Assembly: GCA_037178855.1 (NCBI GenBank)
Contig: JASJZC010000006.1
Coordinates: 2,542,001-2,606,000 of the forward strand
DNA length: 64,000 bases
Direction of reading: 5' to 3'
From: Oscheius sp. JU75
Lineage: Eukaryota; Nematoda; Chromadorea; Rhabditida; Rhabditidae
Shown here: positions 22,171 through 33,314 of the stretch, piece by piece
Layout: each line of letters opens with the position of its first letter
Numbering within the stretch: the stretch's first letter is position 1
The notes under the pieces: generated by a model
Told to the model about the DNA's origin: nothing
The model's input: the letters and a program-made list of their open reading frames with translations, nothing else
Database searches by the model: none
Program-made: the position numbers and the translations under genes

Positions 22171-22334
22171 CTCGACATAGTAGACACGCGTTTTGCACGA
22201 AAAAAATCTACTTTTTGGTGAAGTCTACTAAACCGAGAGGGAAAATCAACGGTACTCTATTAAAATTTATATTAAAAATTTAAATTTTTGTCTATTATAT
22301 GGTGAATTCTACCGGGTATCTACTATATCGAGAG
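22171..22334. mobile_element. MITE-like inverted repeat just upstream of the kinase gene
   Basis: The left end has CTCGACATAGTAGAC and the right end has GTATCTACTATATCGAGAG, which are inverted relatives. The AT-rich centre has no ORF. The right end is 35 bp before the kinase ATG, so it may form part of its promoter or 5' UTR. Confidence 0.45.
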
Positions 22335-22368
22335 TTGACTGTAGTAGATCCAGCATTCCAAGGAGATA

Positions 22369-23547
22369 ATGGGTGTTGACGCTCCTGTATCCAACTTCCG
22401 GTTCGGAATTGAAAACATTTCCGAATTGAACTACTTGAACCAAGGAGGAGAAGGTGGTATTTTCACGGCTAAAGTGACAGATTTAGGGTGAGTTTTTATT
22501 CTGCAAAAGTTCAAATCAATATTTTAGAAAGGCTTGCGTTAAATTCTTTCACAAGTTTGACGAGAACTCGAGGAAAGAAGTGGAAATGCTCTTGAGCCTG
22601 GTATAGATCCTACCTCTCTTTTATTATTATTTCAGAAAGGGAAACATTTGAATTTTGTGGAATTCTTCGGTACGTATGAGGGGAGTTACAATCATGAGGA
22701 GGGATACGTGATGGAGCTCTTGGGTGGCGGGACCCTCGCTGATGGTAGCTTGGTGAGATGCAACAATACATTATTTTTAGCAATTTACTCTGACCACCGT
22801 TATGATCCTGCACAGGCCTACTTTTGGATGCTGCAAATAGTTTTTGGCGTGGCCTATTTACACATGAAGTATATTGCTCATCTGGATTTGAAACCTTTGA
22901 AGTAGGCAAGACAGAGAGACAGGAATACTGAGAAACAAAGAGAGACAGAAAGACAGAGACAGAGAGACAGAGAGATAGACGGCATTATTATCCTATATGT
23001 TTAGCTTGCTATTGGATTCTACGCGGACATGCGTAAAAATTGCAGACTTTGGGCACTCAAACAACTTGAAACTCTCTATATTCACTATCAGGTTGAGCAA
23101 ACGATTTCATAGCAAAATACATTTATAGAAGCGCAACTCCCATGTACATGGCGCCGGAATTGTTCACGGAAAACGACAGAAATACACTCGATTTGTATCA
23201 GTGCGACATTTATTCAATCGGTATAACATTTTGGGAGATACTCTACCGACAGTATGCATCCATTTTGATAATAGTTTTGTGTCCAAGGTCACCTTTCGAC
23301 GGACACTGGTCAAAAGACAAAGTTACAGAAGGAGTGCGTCCTTGCTTAGACAATTTTATTTGGGAACCGGGAGTTCAAGAGGCGCTTGAAATGTAAGAAG
23401 CTTCTTTCTCCACTTTTATTGTAATTGAGGTCCTGGCAAGAAAACCCATCAGACCGCAGTCTCATGTATTGTGTTGTAGCTTTGCAGCAAGCAATGGAGA
23501 TGACGTCTTTGTTGTCTTCAAATCATTGGAAAATTCTGTCTCTCTGA
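22369..23547 (+). CDS. Protein kinase-like gene with HLD in place of HRD
   Basis: Start ATG at 22369 (MGVDAPVSNFRFGIE). Exons are about 22369-22487, 22528-22600, 22636-22752, 22816-22901, 23005-23091, 23129 onward (a 36-nt intron at about 23251-23286 is possible), and a last exon to TGA 23545-23547. Motifs in order: Gly-rich loop NQGGEGGIF, beta-3 lysine CVKFF, alpha-C glutamate (KEVEML), hinge GYVMEL, catalytic loop AHLDLKP then NLLLD, ADFG, MAPEL (APE) and CDIYSIG of helix F. About 300 residues is a bare kinase domain. The catalytic loop arginine is leucine (HLD), but the Lys, the Asp of the loop and the DFG Asp remain, so activity is plausible. The subfamily is not recognised. Confidence 0.8.
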
Positions 23548-23960
23548 ATTTTCCACTGTTCGACTTATGGAGTTGAATAGCTTTCTTTTCAGAAAATTCC
23601 TGACAATCCCTTCTCGACCCAGAGGCTATACACATTATATTGGAGCAGAAAAAAAGAGTACTTTATGAATATATTTCTTGTCTACCTTATGACAAGGCAT
23701 AAAAAAGTAAGAGCCTATTATCAGAAAGCACTCAACTTCATAACCGAAAAATTTGGTAGAGAGGATCGCATCGATGGATTTGAACCTGTTGGTCAAAGAT
23801 AAATGTTTCTCTTAACCAAGATTTCAGAGGACATATGTTTACCGACTGCTCCTTACGCGTACAGACGCCAGTCTTCTTTCCAGGATTCGTATTATGCGTT
23901 ATTGTGGCCAGGATCATCACTTTAAAATATCTCATTTGGTAAGGCAGCAAGCGGATGTAA
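23548..23960. other. Intergenic, nothing recognised
   Basis: AT-rich sequence after the kinase stop, with no splice-supported coding exon, RNA gene or repeat that I can identify. Confidence 0.4.
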
Positions 23961-24429
23961 TTAAAGCGAGTGTCCGACTATCGTCCAAGCGCCCAAAGTT
24001 GGTGCACACCGTTTGAAAAATTGACCAAAAATTGGAAAAATTGGGTTTTCTCTCGTCTTTTTTTCAATGATTTTCTGCTTTCGATTTCCTGAATGCTGCT
24101 TATCGTGACGAGCATGATAAAATTAGTTAAAACAATTAAAAAAAAAACAAGGAGAATGGCTCAGTTTTGGCGATTACGCGAGTCATATCGATCGTCGCAA
24201 CTCACTTCCATTTTATCCAGGTTTTCATTGTTTGTTTTAAGTCCAAACCAGCCGCCGCCACGCATTTCAGTCAAAAGTTGTAAGAATGTGAAGAATCGAA
24301 CAACATTATTACCCCCGTTACTCAAAGATAATCAGGGAACAAAAATATACTAGGCTACAATACTTGAAAATGAGGGGAATGAAATACCTCACCGTGGGAT
24401 CGAAAACTCATACAAACAGGGTTCCCGTT

Positions 24430-27400
24430 CTGCTTGATGTGAACCTTGAGAACTTCCATGGATCAGCCCTTCTTTAGATTGAGACAATGTGGAGGCAGAC
24501 TGATGGGATTCAAGGAGTTCAAAAACTCATCCGGAAATAACAGACGATCGTCATCGTTCTCCTTCTCGATTTTGTCAGCAGAAAGGAACATACTGATTCA
24601 TCTTGTCTACGTTGACATTGAGAGGGCAGAGGATGGCTCGGGCTGCCAATGGTCAGGGTCGTCGAAAACTCGAACACTTCGTAGATCAAATTGCCATCAT
24701 GCTCTGTGGGATCTGGATCTTCCCCTCGTCCTTGGCCAGTTTGTCCTCTCCAACATCCAGTAGAAACTTTTTGAAATCATCAGAATCATCAACAGTACGC
24801 ATGTTCTCGGTCAAGGCGATCCGCTTTAAAATAGTGAACAGAGAAGAGACTTTCAAGCAACATGAGTACGGGTCCGAACCGTAAAGCTTGTTCGGTGAAC
24901 TGAACTGTTATAGAGGAAAGAAAGTTTGCAAACCTGGCGAAAATCGTCTCCCATTAAGATTGTCTTGCCTCCAAAAGGAATAGAAGGTAGGCTCATCAAA
25001 TCGCGAAGGACGACATCGATAGTATGGAGAAGTTTGTCCGACAGCATCGAGCATTCGTCTAGGACGAAAATATCCACTTCCTTCATCCTCTGACCCTCGA
25101 CTGTGATCGGCTTCGAGCTGCTACTCTCGCAATTGGCAGAGGGTTCAGTTTAAAATATGAAGCGATGATCCAGCTTTCGGGGAGTAGATTAGAGGCAATT
25201 CCTGTCCAAGAGGTGCAAATCACCTTCTTGTCCGTTCCGGTTAGCTTGTGGAAAATCGTCTCGTAGCAATACTTTTTTGCTAGAGCCACCTGGACCTTTT
25301 TTCGTTCTTCCGCAGAGAACACAGTCGACGGCCTCTTTCTGCTTCGGATTGAGCTTCGCATACATTTCACGTCCCAGAGCGTCGTGATCGACAGCGCTGT
25401 CAGCCATTGGAGCTGGTCTGGGGTAGTTGATTCCAAGCAGTTGATCGAATCGGGTGTTCAGTAGAAGACACTGTTCGAGGATATCGTAGTAGCTCAGAGC
25501 TTCAGCGTCGGCTTGAGATCGGTCACAAGGGACGAAATCTTCAGACATCCTAATCTTCCAATCCTCCCAAACAGCTGGAACATTCTGCGGCTCGTCAAAT
25601 GCCAAAAGTGTAGCGAAGACACAAGGGCAGCAGCAGCCTCGTACGCGTTGAGATGGGCGATACCACTGAGTGTGGAGAGCTCAGCATAACTCGTGGCACC
25701 GACACAATGGTGAAGGAGAAGGCGAGTGCAATAGCGCTGACGCTGCTTCGGAGTGACAGAGTGGACGCGGCCAATGTTGTTGTTGTGAGCGGTCTTTTTC
25801 TTCCATTTTCCTGATGACTGGAAACAAGAGTTGGGTCAAAATTTGAAAGAAAGTTACCTTCACGAATGTGAAATGTTCGGGGTACTTGTAATATAGGACG
25901 GTCCTAAGGTCAACTGATCCCAATTCGTGAAGTCTTCCAAGAACTTCGAGGTCCCGTGCCTCTTTGTTGTATGCGAAGAATGCCGAAAGAGTTGTGGTCC
26001 TATTCCGATCGGCGGCAGCTTGCTCATTTCCAGGCTGGAAAACGACAACCTGTCGGTTCTTCTCGTGGTCCGCTAAATCGACCACTGCGTTCGACTTTCC
26101 GTGTAGGTCGAAAGCAAATAGCCGATGGTAGGCTTCAGGTGGACAGAGGTAACGGGCATCATGAAACTCTTCAACTTCGTCAATAAGTCCTCCGTTAAGA
26201 TCGCGTTGCTGCTGACGTAGGCGCAGGGGGGCCCGATCATTTCCTATATACACATACTTGTATAAGGCTGACCGCCTGGATCACGGAGCAAATCTTTACA
26301 CACGTGTGCGTTGTACTTCAACAGCAGGAATGGATTGTAGGGCACGACCCATTGGTTTCCGTAGTCCTGTATTTGTGTGTCAAAAGGGAGAAACGAGATA
26401 CAAACCTTGGTCCGGACTCCTGTTCCAACTCTTGCTCTGATTCCGTTGTTTGGCCTCCTATTGTTCGGATAGCTGTTCACATCCTTGTCGATCACATTTT
26501 GGGGCAACTGTTTGAGGAACTTCTTCGAGCAGGCGTCTCCATTCCAGCATGGAGACAACTCGTCACGATGCAACATGTGAGTCGAGACTCAGTTGAAAAG
26601 AAGCTGGTCATCTAACGCGGTGGTCGCGGTGATCCGCATGCACCAACAGTACCATCTGCCAAAAAGTCGAGCAATTCCGTATAGAATTCAGAACGCAGAT
26701 CGGCCTAAAATTTAATTATTTGGAAAGAAGAAAGTGCATACTTGGTGTGTTTTGATAAAGTTGAGACGATCCTGCTCAGTGTTGCACCAAAATCCTATTA
26801 CAAACTGCTGGAACAACCGCTGACCAAAATGTAGAGGATTGAAGGCTCGATGGACGGACAAATAATAGTTGTAGTAGTCTTTGAGAGAGAGAGAGAGAGA
26901 GCTTCTTCTGCATAACCTGACCATTGGCATTCGTGACGGAGCGAGTTCGTCCGTAGTGATATCCAAAGGCACCTTGTATGAAGTACAGCGGGTAGGTACA
27001 CGGGTCCAACATTTTGTGGAACAGAGGAATGCATCTTAGGCCAGCACCGCTTCGACAGAAAATGGTAAATGTTTAGGGGCCGGAACGTCTCTCTCGTAAC
27101 CAACGTATATCAGGGCTACTTCTGCGGCGCGAGGAGCATTGTAGCGGCGTGGGTCCGGAACGTTGCCAGCCTCGAAGATCAGTTGGACTTCGTTCATCTG
27201 TCTGTTCTCCAAAGCAGCTTGAGCTTCCTCCTCGGTATATACTTCGTGCAACATTTTGAATGAGCTGGCATACTCGTGATTCTGCAGGATGAAGGAGCTC
27301 AGTTCCCTCATGAGATCGGAATTGGTTGGGTGGGCGATCCGATGGTTGGCTGCAACGGAGTCGACAAAAAACAGTTGACCGTAGACGGGAGTCGTTCGGC

Positions 27401-28616
27401 TGAGGAACTGCGGATCCCGCTTGATAACAGATACTACCGTGCACCTCGAAAATGTGAGAGCCTCTGCCGGAGACATTCTGCATATGAAAACATTGGTCTT
27501 GTTTGTTTTTTTCGAATGAAACAGGTTCCCAAATTGCAGTTCCTCGAAGCTATGGAGAGAGACGTGTTGAACTGTCGACTGTTCTTCAAGAAGTTTTCGG
27601 ATTTCTCATGGCCGCCTGTGAACAGCTTCTTCCATTCACGTAGATAGCGTTCAAACAGATCCAGTGTAACAGAGGCTTCCTCATCGCGAGCAATGGCTTG
27701 AGAGAATGCCTTTTTGGCCAGTCGTGAAGCACGACTTTCGCCGGTCTCATTGGAAAGGAATTCTTCACGGATGACAGACTTGTTCCTGAGCCGCTCGGTG
27801 CGCTCTAAAAATGAGTTCCTGGAAAAATATGGTTACCTTGATCTTCTTCGTGAGCTATTTTCACGGCTTGATAGTGAGCGTCGAGGACTTTTCTTGTCTC
27901 GTGCTCTTCTTCCGTCTCAGTTTTCCGAACACATATCTTGTGGATTCGATCTTTCTCCAGACAACACATGGCTTCTTCTGGAGTCTTATTGGCTCGAAGT
28001 TCCGCCTGGTACAACATCTGAGCATCCAAGCGAAGACGAACTTCCTCCTCAGTCTCGGAGGCTCCCTTCTGGGCTTGATACGTCGATTGGACATCTAAGC
28101 GAGCACAGCTTTCCTCTGGAGTATTGGCGGATCTCTTGTCAGACTGGTAGATCGATTGAAGATGCAAACGGTTTCTAGTCACCGCAACCGTTTTAGCTGC
28201 TCTTTTCTCAGTTTGATACATCATCTCTCCTTCTAGTCGGATTCGGGCCTGCTCTTCGGTCTCGTTGCCTCTCTTCAGGGCTTGGTAAAGTGCTTGGCTG
28301 TTGAGTCGTGCATGTTTCTCTGCCTCTGTCTCATTTAAGACAACAGCCTTCCTATAGGAAGAGATCTGAAACGAAACAGTTTCGAACTGAAAAGGTAACA
28401 TACTTGATTGAGGCGCTTTGCTTTGCTCTCCTCATTCTCCCTAGCTCGTGCGCGATGTTTTCTATCTCTTTCGGTGGCCTTCTGTTCTCCACTCTTCCGA
28501 GCTCTTCGTAGCTTCTCTGCCTTGGCCCTCTTGGCTTTCCGGTCGGTGTCGGTCTTGACTCGTTTCGTCTTCTTGGCACTGGGCTCGACGCAATCATGCA
28601 GATCACAGTCACCCAT
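24430..28616 (-). pseudogene. Helitron-type Rep/helicase gene, decayed
   Basis: Minus strand from ATG 28616. A basic N-terminus is followed by the tandem ARLxxQxxYQxxK repeats common in Helitron proteins (28380-27840). The Rep region follows: VYGQLFFVD (27400), MLHRDELSPCWNG (26570) and WVVPYNPFLLLKYNAH (26350). The Pif1-like helicase begins NPKQKEAVD (25340), with a broken Walker A at about 25275, VLDECSMLSD (25060), GDDFRQV (24950), LTENMR (24815) and LPPHCLNLKKG (24490). Helitrons transpose by rolling-circle replication using these two activities. Breaks: the Walker A region changes frame at a T6 run (25273-25278), and a GA microsatellite (26883-26901) shifts the frame in the Rep domain. 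Some gaps are ordinary short introns. It ends abruptly near 24430. Confidence 0.85.
26883..26901. repeat. (GA)n microsatellite inside the Helitron coding region
   Basis: The dinucleotide run sits between the frame coding YHYGRTRSVTNANGQVMQ and the frame coding DYYNYYLSVHRAFNPLHFGQ, which normally form one protein. Slippage by one unit is enough to explain the change of frame. Confidence 0.85.
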
Positions 28617-29392
28617 TGTTTCGAATAGAAGTTGACTGGAAGACTGAGGACTTAGGGTAGAGACAGCCTGCCGTCGTCTCTTGATCCGATCCGAAAGAAT
28701 AAAATATTCGGGAGAGTGGGGTTCGGCGGAAGGAACGATGAAGGCATAGAAGAGAAAAAGACTCCTGTGAAAGAAAGGCATCGTTGTAGTGCAAACTCAC
28801 TGTTTCGGACGTCTATTTATACGCTCCAAAAAGCTGTTTTTAGCTAAAACAGTGACAATACGAAAATTTTGGACATTTTTATAAGATATCAAAACCGCTT
28901 TCACAATGAAAATTTAGGTTGCAAGCACTTCGAAAGAAAGAAATGACGGTAAACTGCGTTGAGAAAACTGAAAACCGCTATCCCATTTCGTAGTAAGTTG
29001 ATCACAAGTGCCTACCAAACATTTATACGGCTAGGACAGTTCCAGTCAAAACATATCTTATTTGGTTTCATTTTGTTTATTTTGTTTGAGGTTCTATCTT
29101 GTTACTAGTTACTTTCTCAAAGCTGACATGGGAGCATGGAACCCTATCTTTCCACTGGTGTAAACCCAAGTTGACTTGAAAACTTTTGACAATAACTTGG
29201 CAATTAACCGTGGCTTCTGGTTCGTAGACAAACAAACAGACAAACAGATAGACACAGATACCATCGCGCTTTAGACAGTAGAGATTGTAATAGAGTAGTG
29301 TTTTAATATCGAACAAAAATTAAATTTTTCTAGAGCAAAAGATTGGTTTGAATTACAGCGCAACATGCAGTAGAACCGGGCCAATGTGTTTG
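28617..29392. other. Intergenic, nothing recognised
   Basis: Upstream flank of the Helitron-like gene, with a CAAACAGACA simple repeat at about 29225-29260. No gene is supported. Confidence 0.4.
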
Positions 29393-29412
29393 TAGTCGGA
29401 CACTCGCTTTAA

Positions 29413-31760
29413 GAACGGTACTCCTCTTCACTTTGCCGCCCAAAAAGGTCTTATCGACCAAGTGGAACTTCTCCTTCAACATGGAGCTATCGTCGACAGT
29501 GAAGATAAAGATCACGCCACTCCACTGCATTTAGCTGCAGAAGAGGGGCACCATCAAGTAGTGGACGCGCTTCTTGGGCGTGGAGCTTCGGTCTCTTCAA
29601 AAGATAAACATGCGCGAACTCCATTACACGTTGCCGCAACAAACAATCGCATTGAGAGTGCCAGAACCCTGCTCAAGCATCGCGCGCCGATCGATGCAGC
29701 TACTGCGATCGGTTCTACTCCTCTTCATTTTTGTGCCCAAAAAGGTCATGTTGACGTCACGAAGATTCTCCTTCAAAATGGAGCTATTGTCGACAGTCGC
29801 GACAATGGCCTCAACACTCCATTGCATTTTGCTGCTCAAGAGGGGCACGATCAAGTAGTCGACGTGTTTCTTGAGGCTGGAGCTTCGGTCACTTCAAAAG
29901 ATAAAGATGCGCGGACTGCATTACACTTTGCTGCCCACAAAGGTCATATTGACGTCGTGAAGCTTCTCTTTCAAAATGGGGCTATTATCGACAGTCGCGA
30001 CAATGGCCTCAACACTCCATTGCATTTTGCTGCTCAAGAGGGGCACGATCAAGTAGTCGACGTGTTTCTTGAGGCTGGAGCTTCGGTCACTTCAAAAGAT
30101 AAAGATGCGCGGACTGCATTACACTTTGCTGCCCACAAAGGTCATATTGACGTCGTGAAGCTTCTCTTTCAAAATGGGGCTATTGTCGACAGTCGCGACA
30201 ATGGCCTCAACACTCCATTGCATTTTGCTGCTCAAGAGGGGCACGATCAAGTAGTCGACGTGTTTCTTGAGGCTGGAGCTTCGGTCACATCAAAAGATAA
30301 AGATGCGTGGACTCCATTACACTATGCTGTTCGACATAATCACGTTGAAAGTGCCAGAACCCTGCTCAAGCATCACGCGCCGATCGATGCAGCTACTGCG
30401 ATCGGTTCCACTCCTCTTCAACTTTGTGCCCAAAAAGGTCATGTTGACGTCGTGAAGCTTCTTCTTCAACACGGACCCACTATCGACAGTCGCGACAATG
30501 GTCTCAAAACTCCATTGCATTTTGCTGCTCAAGAGGGGCACGATCAAGTAGTCAACGTACTTCTTATGGCTGGAGCTTCGGTCACTTCAAAAGATAAAGA
30601 TGAGTGAACTCCATTACACTTTGCTGCCCACAAAGGTCATGTTGACATCGTGAAGCTGCTCTTTCAAAATGGGGCTATTATCGACAGTCGCGACAATGGC
30701 CTCAACACCCCATTGCATTTTGCTGCTCAAGAGGGGCACGATCAAGTAGTCGACGTATTTCTTGAGGCTGGAGCTTCGGTCACTTCAAAAGATAAAGATG
30801 AGTGGACTCCATTGCACATTGCTGCTTGCGAAGGTTATGTTGACGTCACGAAGCTTCTTCTTCAACACGGAGGTACTATCGACAGTCGCGACAATGGTCT
30901 CAAAACTCCATTGCATTTTGCTGCTCAAAAGGGGCACTATCAAGTAGTGGACGTGCTTCTTGGAGCTGGAGCTTCGGTCACTTCAAAAGATAAAGATGCG
31001 CGGACTGCATTACACTTTGCTGCCCACAAAGGTCATATTGACGTCGTGAAGCTTCTCTTTCAAAATGGGGCTATTATCGACAGTCGCGACAATGGCCTCA
31101 ACACTCCATTGCATTTTGCTGCTCAAGAGGGGCACGATCAAGTAGTCGACGTGTTTCTTGAGGCTGGAGCTTCGGTCACTTCAAAAGATAAAGATGCGCG
31201 GACTGCATTACACTTTGCTGCCCACAAAGGTCATATTGACGTCGTGAAGCTTCTCTTTCAAAATGGGGCTATTATCGACAGTCGCGACAATGGCCTCAAC
31301 ACTCCATTGCATTTTGCTGCTCAAGAGGGGCACGATCAAGTAGTCGACGTACTTCTTGGGGCTGGAGCTACGGTCACTTCAAAAGATAAAGATGCGCGGA
31401 CTGCATTACACTTTGCTGCCCACAATGGTCATGTTGACGTCCTGAAGCTTCTCCTACAAAATGGGGCTATTATCGACAGTCGGGACAATGGCCTCAACAC
31501 CCCATTGCATTTTGCTGCTCAAGAGGGGTACGATGAAGTAGTCGACGTACTTCTTGTGGCTGGAGCTTCGGTCACTTGGGCAGACAAGAACTAATGGTAA
31601 AGCTTCTACTCGACGAGAGTGCTGATCAATGCTTGTGATTGGACGTACTTTTCTTCAATACGCTGCAGATGCTAATCATGCAGATGTTGTCAGAATTCTC
31701 GTCCAATATGGGACGACTGTAAACGCCCGTTGAGTGAAATACGGAGCACGTTAGATGACA
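29413..31760 (+). pseudogene. Second ankyrin-repeat array, 5' truncated with an in-frame stop
   Basis: About 21 ankyrin repeats in one frame (29462-30607 and 30608-31594), closely related to the array at 4.0-6.8 kb. It starts directly after the 20-bp inverted repeat, with no GTPase part and no start codon. TGA at 30605-30607 replaces the Trp of the DEWTPLH repeat motif; the same position is TGG at 30805. Near the 3' end the frame breaks again (about 31592), yet the sequence still ends GTGAAATACGGAGCACGTTAG like the first gene, with a deletion between the GTAAACGCCCGTTG site and that tail. The repeats are almost identical 198-bp double units, so recent expansion or gene conversion is likely. 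If transcribed, it would give only repeat fragments. Confidence 0.8.
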
Positions 31761-31889
31761 AACATCCAATAACAGTTGAGCTTCAAATAATAATCATCAT
31801 TCTTCATTGTTTTATGCATGTTCTATTCTCGTCTCTGTTCTGTCTCTTTATGACCGTTTGAATAAAACGAAACAAAATCCATAGAACCT

Positions 31890-32916
31890 GTACTAGATGC
31901 TGCACTCCTCAAATCGGCAACGAGTCTTACCCCACAACCTCGGCCGACTTCTGCCTGTAGACATAGCGTCCAAAGATCTCCTACATCTGGCAGTCGTCCT
32001 CCTCATCCACAATCATGCTCCTCAGATGGAGACAGAAGGCCTCATTGCAGCTGCTGTTCGTCGAGAGACGGACAGGCGGTCTTGGTCAGCAGATTGGGCA
32101 GATCCTCGCTGAGGACGATCTTCTTGCTGCCACAGAGCCAGTCCGAGGGACAAAGCCAGCTCTTGAAGCTGCTCCAACCCGAAGAGAGTGTCTATTGTAA
32201 TATTTGTCTTGTCGAAAGTACCGCGGCTTCAACTCCCTCCTTTTTGACTCCTTCTGGCATTTCTCCCTCAATCGTGGATGAGAAAACTACTATGGGCAAG
32301 TAGTGTAGTACTAGAAACCAGTCCTGAGCATGTGAATTTGCAATCTTTTTCAATTCCTTCCACTTGGCGATCGACTTCTAACCCAGCTGTATTTTCACCA
32401 ATAGTGAGCATTCCTCCTGCAGATAGTGATAGTCTTCAGGGAAGAATTTCCAATAATCAAGAGGCTATAGGCATATTTTAACACAGGAAGTTCGATTGTA
32501 TCCAGATTGGCCAAATTATTAATATCCAACGCGTCTGAAGAAATCTAGATTATTTACAACAACAAAATCAAAAACTTACCGATCTTCTCCAGCTTTGGAA
32601 ACTTGAGATGCTTGATGTGTTTGGAGGCTTTTATGGTGCCCCCGGGAGCTCAGTTTTGAAAGCTGTCCATTGGTTGTTCATATCCTGTTGCAGACCCTTC
32701 TGGTCGAAAGTTTTCGGAACTTTCAGGCTGAACAATAGTTGCATCCACTCACTCCTTCATATCGTCCTTTCAATACCTAAAGATCTGTGTCAACGGTAGA
32801 AGAGCCCACAACTTACATGGTGTGGTAGACGAATCCGCAGAGGCAGTTACTGGGAGCAGAAGAAGGGGTGTCGCCTCTAGCAGCAATAGAAGAAGACCAT
32901 CTAGAGAACCAGCCAT
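31890..32916 (-). pseudogene. Receptor L-domain-like gene, probably decayed
   Basis: The minus-strand ATG at 32916 begins a good signal peptide (MAGSLDGLLLLLLEATPLLL), with a GTAAGT donor after about 32817. Later exons carry L-domain patterns: TIKASKHIKHLKFPKLEKIG (about 32650-32590), LDINNLANLDTIELPVLKYA (about 32530-32470), GNSSLKTI and, in the last part, VLSEDLPNLLTKTACPSLDE (about 32130-32070). This is the leucine-rich fold of insulin/EGF receptor ectodomains, which is expanded as secreted or membrane proteins in nematodes. Between the signal exon and the L domain every splice I tried meets a stop, so I call it a likely pseudogene. A second member of the family is at 63.2-64.0 kb. Confidence 0.5.
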
Positions 32917-33256
32917 CTTCGAAGGCAGCAGCAGATGTTATGGGCACTCTCTGGAGGAGGAGAGTTACGGTAACTTGTCCTGGCAGGTTGGGGATAACGA
33001 AGCAATTCACCACTTTCTCTACAGCTTTTTGTTGTGAAGCGAAGTAGCTTCCGCTATTCTACCTTTGCAAGAGGCGTCCGTCTGCCACATAAGTCAACTC
33101 AAAATTGGGATAACATTTGGCAATGCTCGTGGCCTTTTCTGCCAAGACAAGTCAAACTAATGCAAGAAGAAGCTTTTTTTGAGTTGGCAATTTACTGTTA
33201 TAATTGCTTTAATTGTAAAAAAGAAAGTGATTGCTTTTGCTCCTTCGAGAGTTTTG

Positions 33257-33260
<4 letters not shown>

Positions 33261-33310
<50 letters not shown>
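33261..33310. repeat. (AT)25 microsatellite
   Basis: Pure AT run ending exactly at the first base of the second Ginger-like copy. The first copy also lies in a TATA context, matching the 4-bp TATA target. Confidence 0.95.

Positions 33311-33314
<4 letters not shown>

Larger units (their letters stand above)
23961..29412. repeat. 20-bp perfect inverted repeat ending in TTAA, enclosing the Helitron-like gene
   Basis: TTAAAGCGAGTGTCCGACTA at 23961-23980 is exactly inverted at 29393-29412. Both copies have TTAA at their outer edge, as if a 16-bp terminal repeat were flanked by a TTAA target duplication. The right copy abuts the start of the second ankyrin array. The interval is 5.45 kb. No TTAA-type transposase is recognised inside, so this may be a non-autonomous element that a Helitron later entered, or two separate copies of one family. 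Confidence 0.5.

Noticed and set aside
22902..22985. CRISPR-like or tandem array
   Set aside because: Irregular GACAGA simple sequence in an intron, without fixed repeats or unique spacers.
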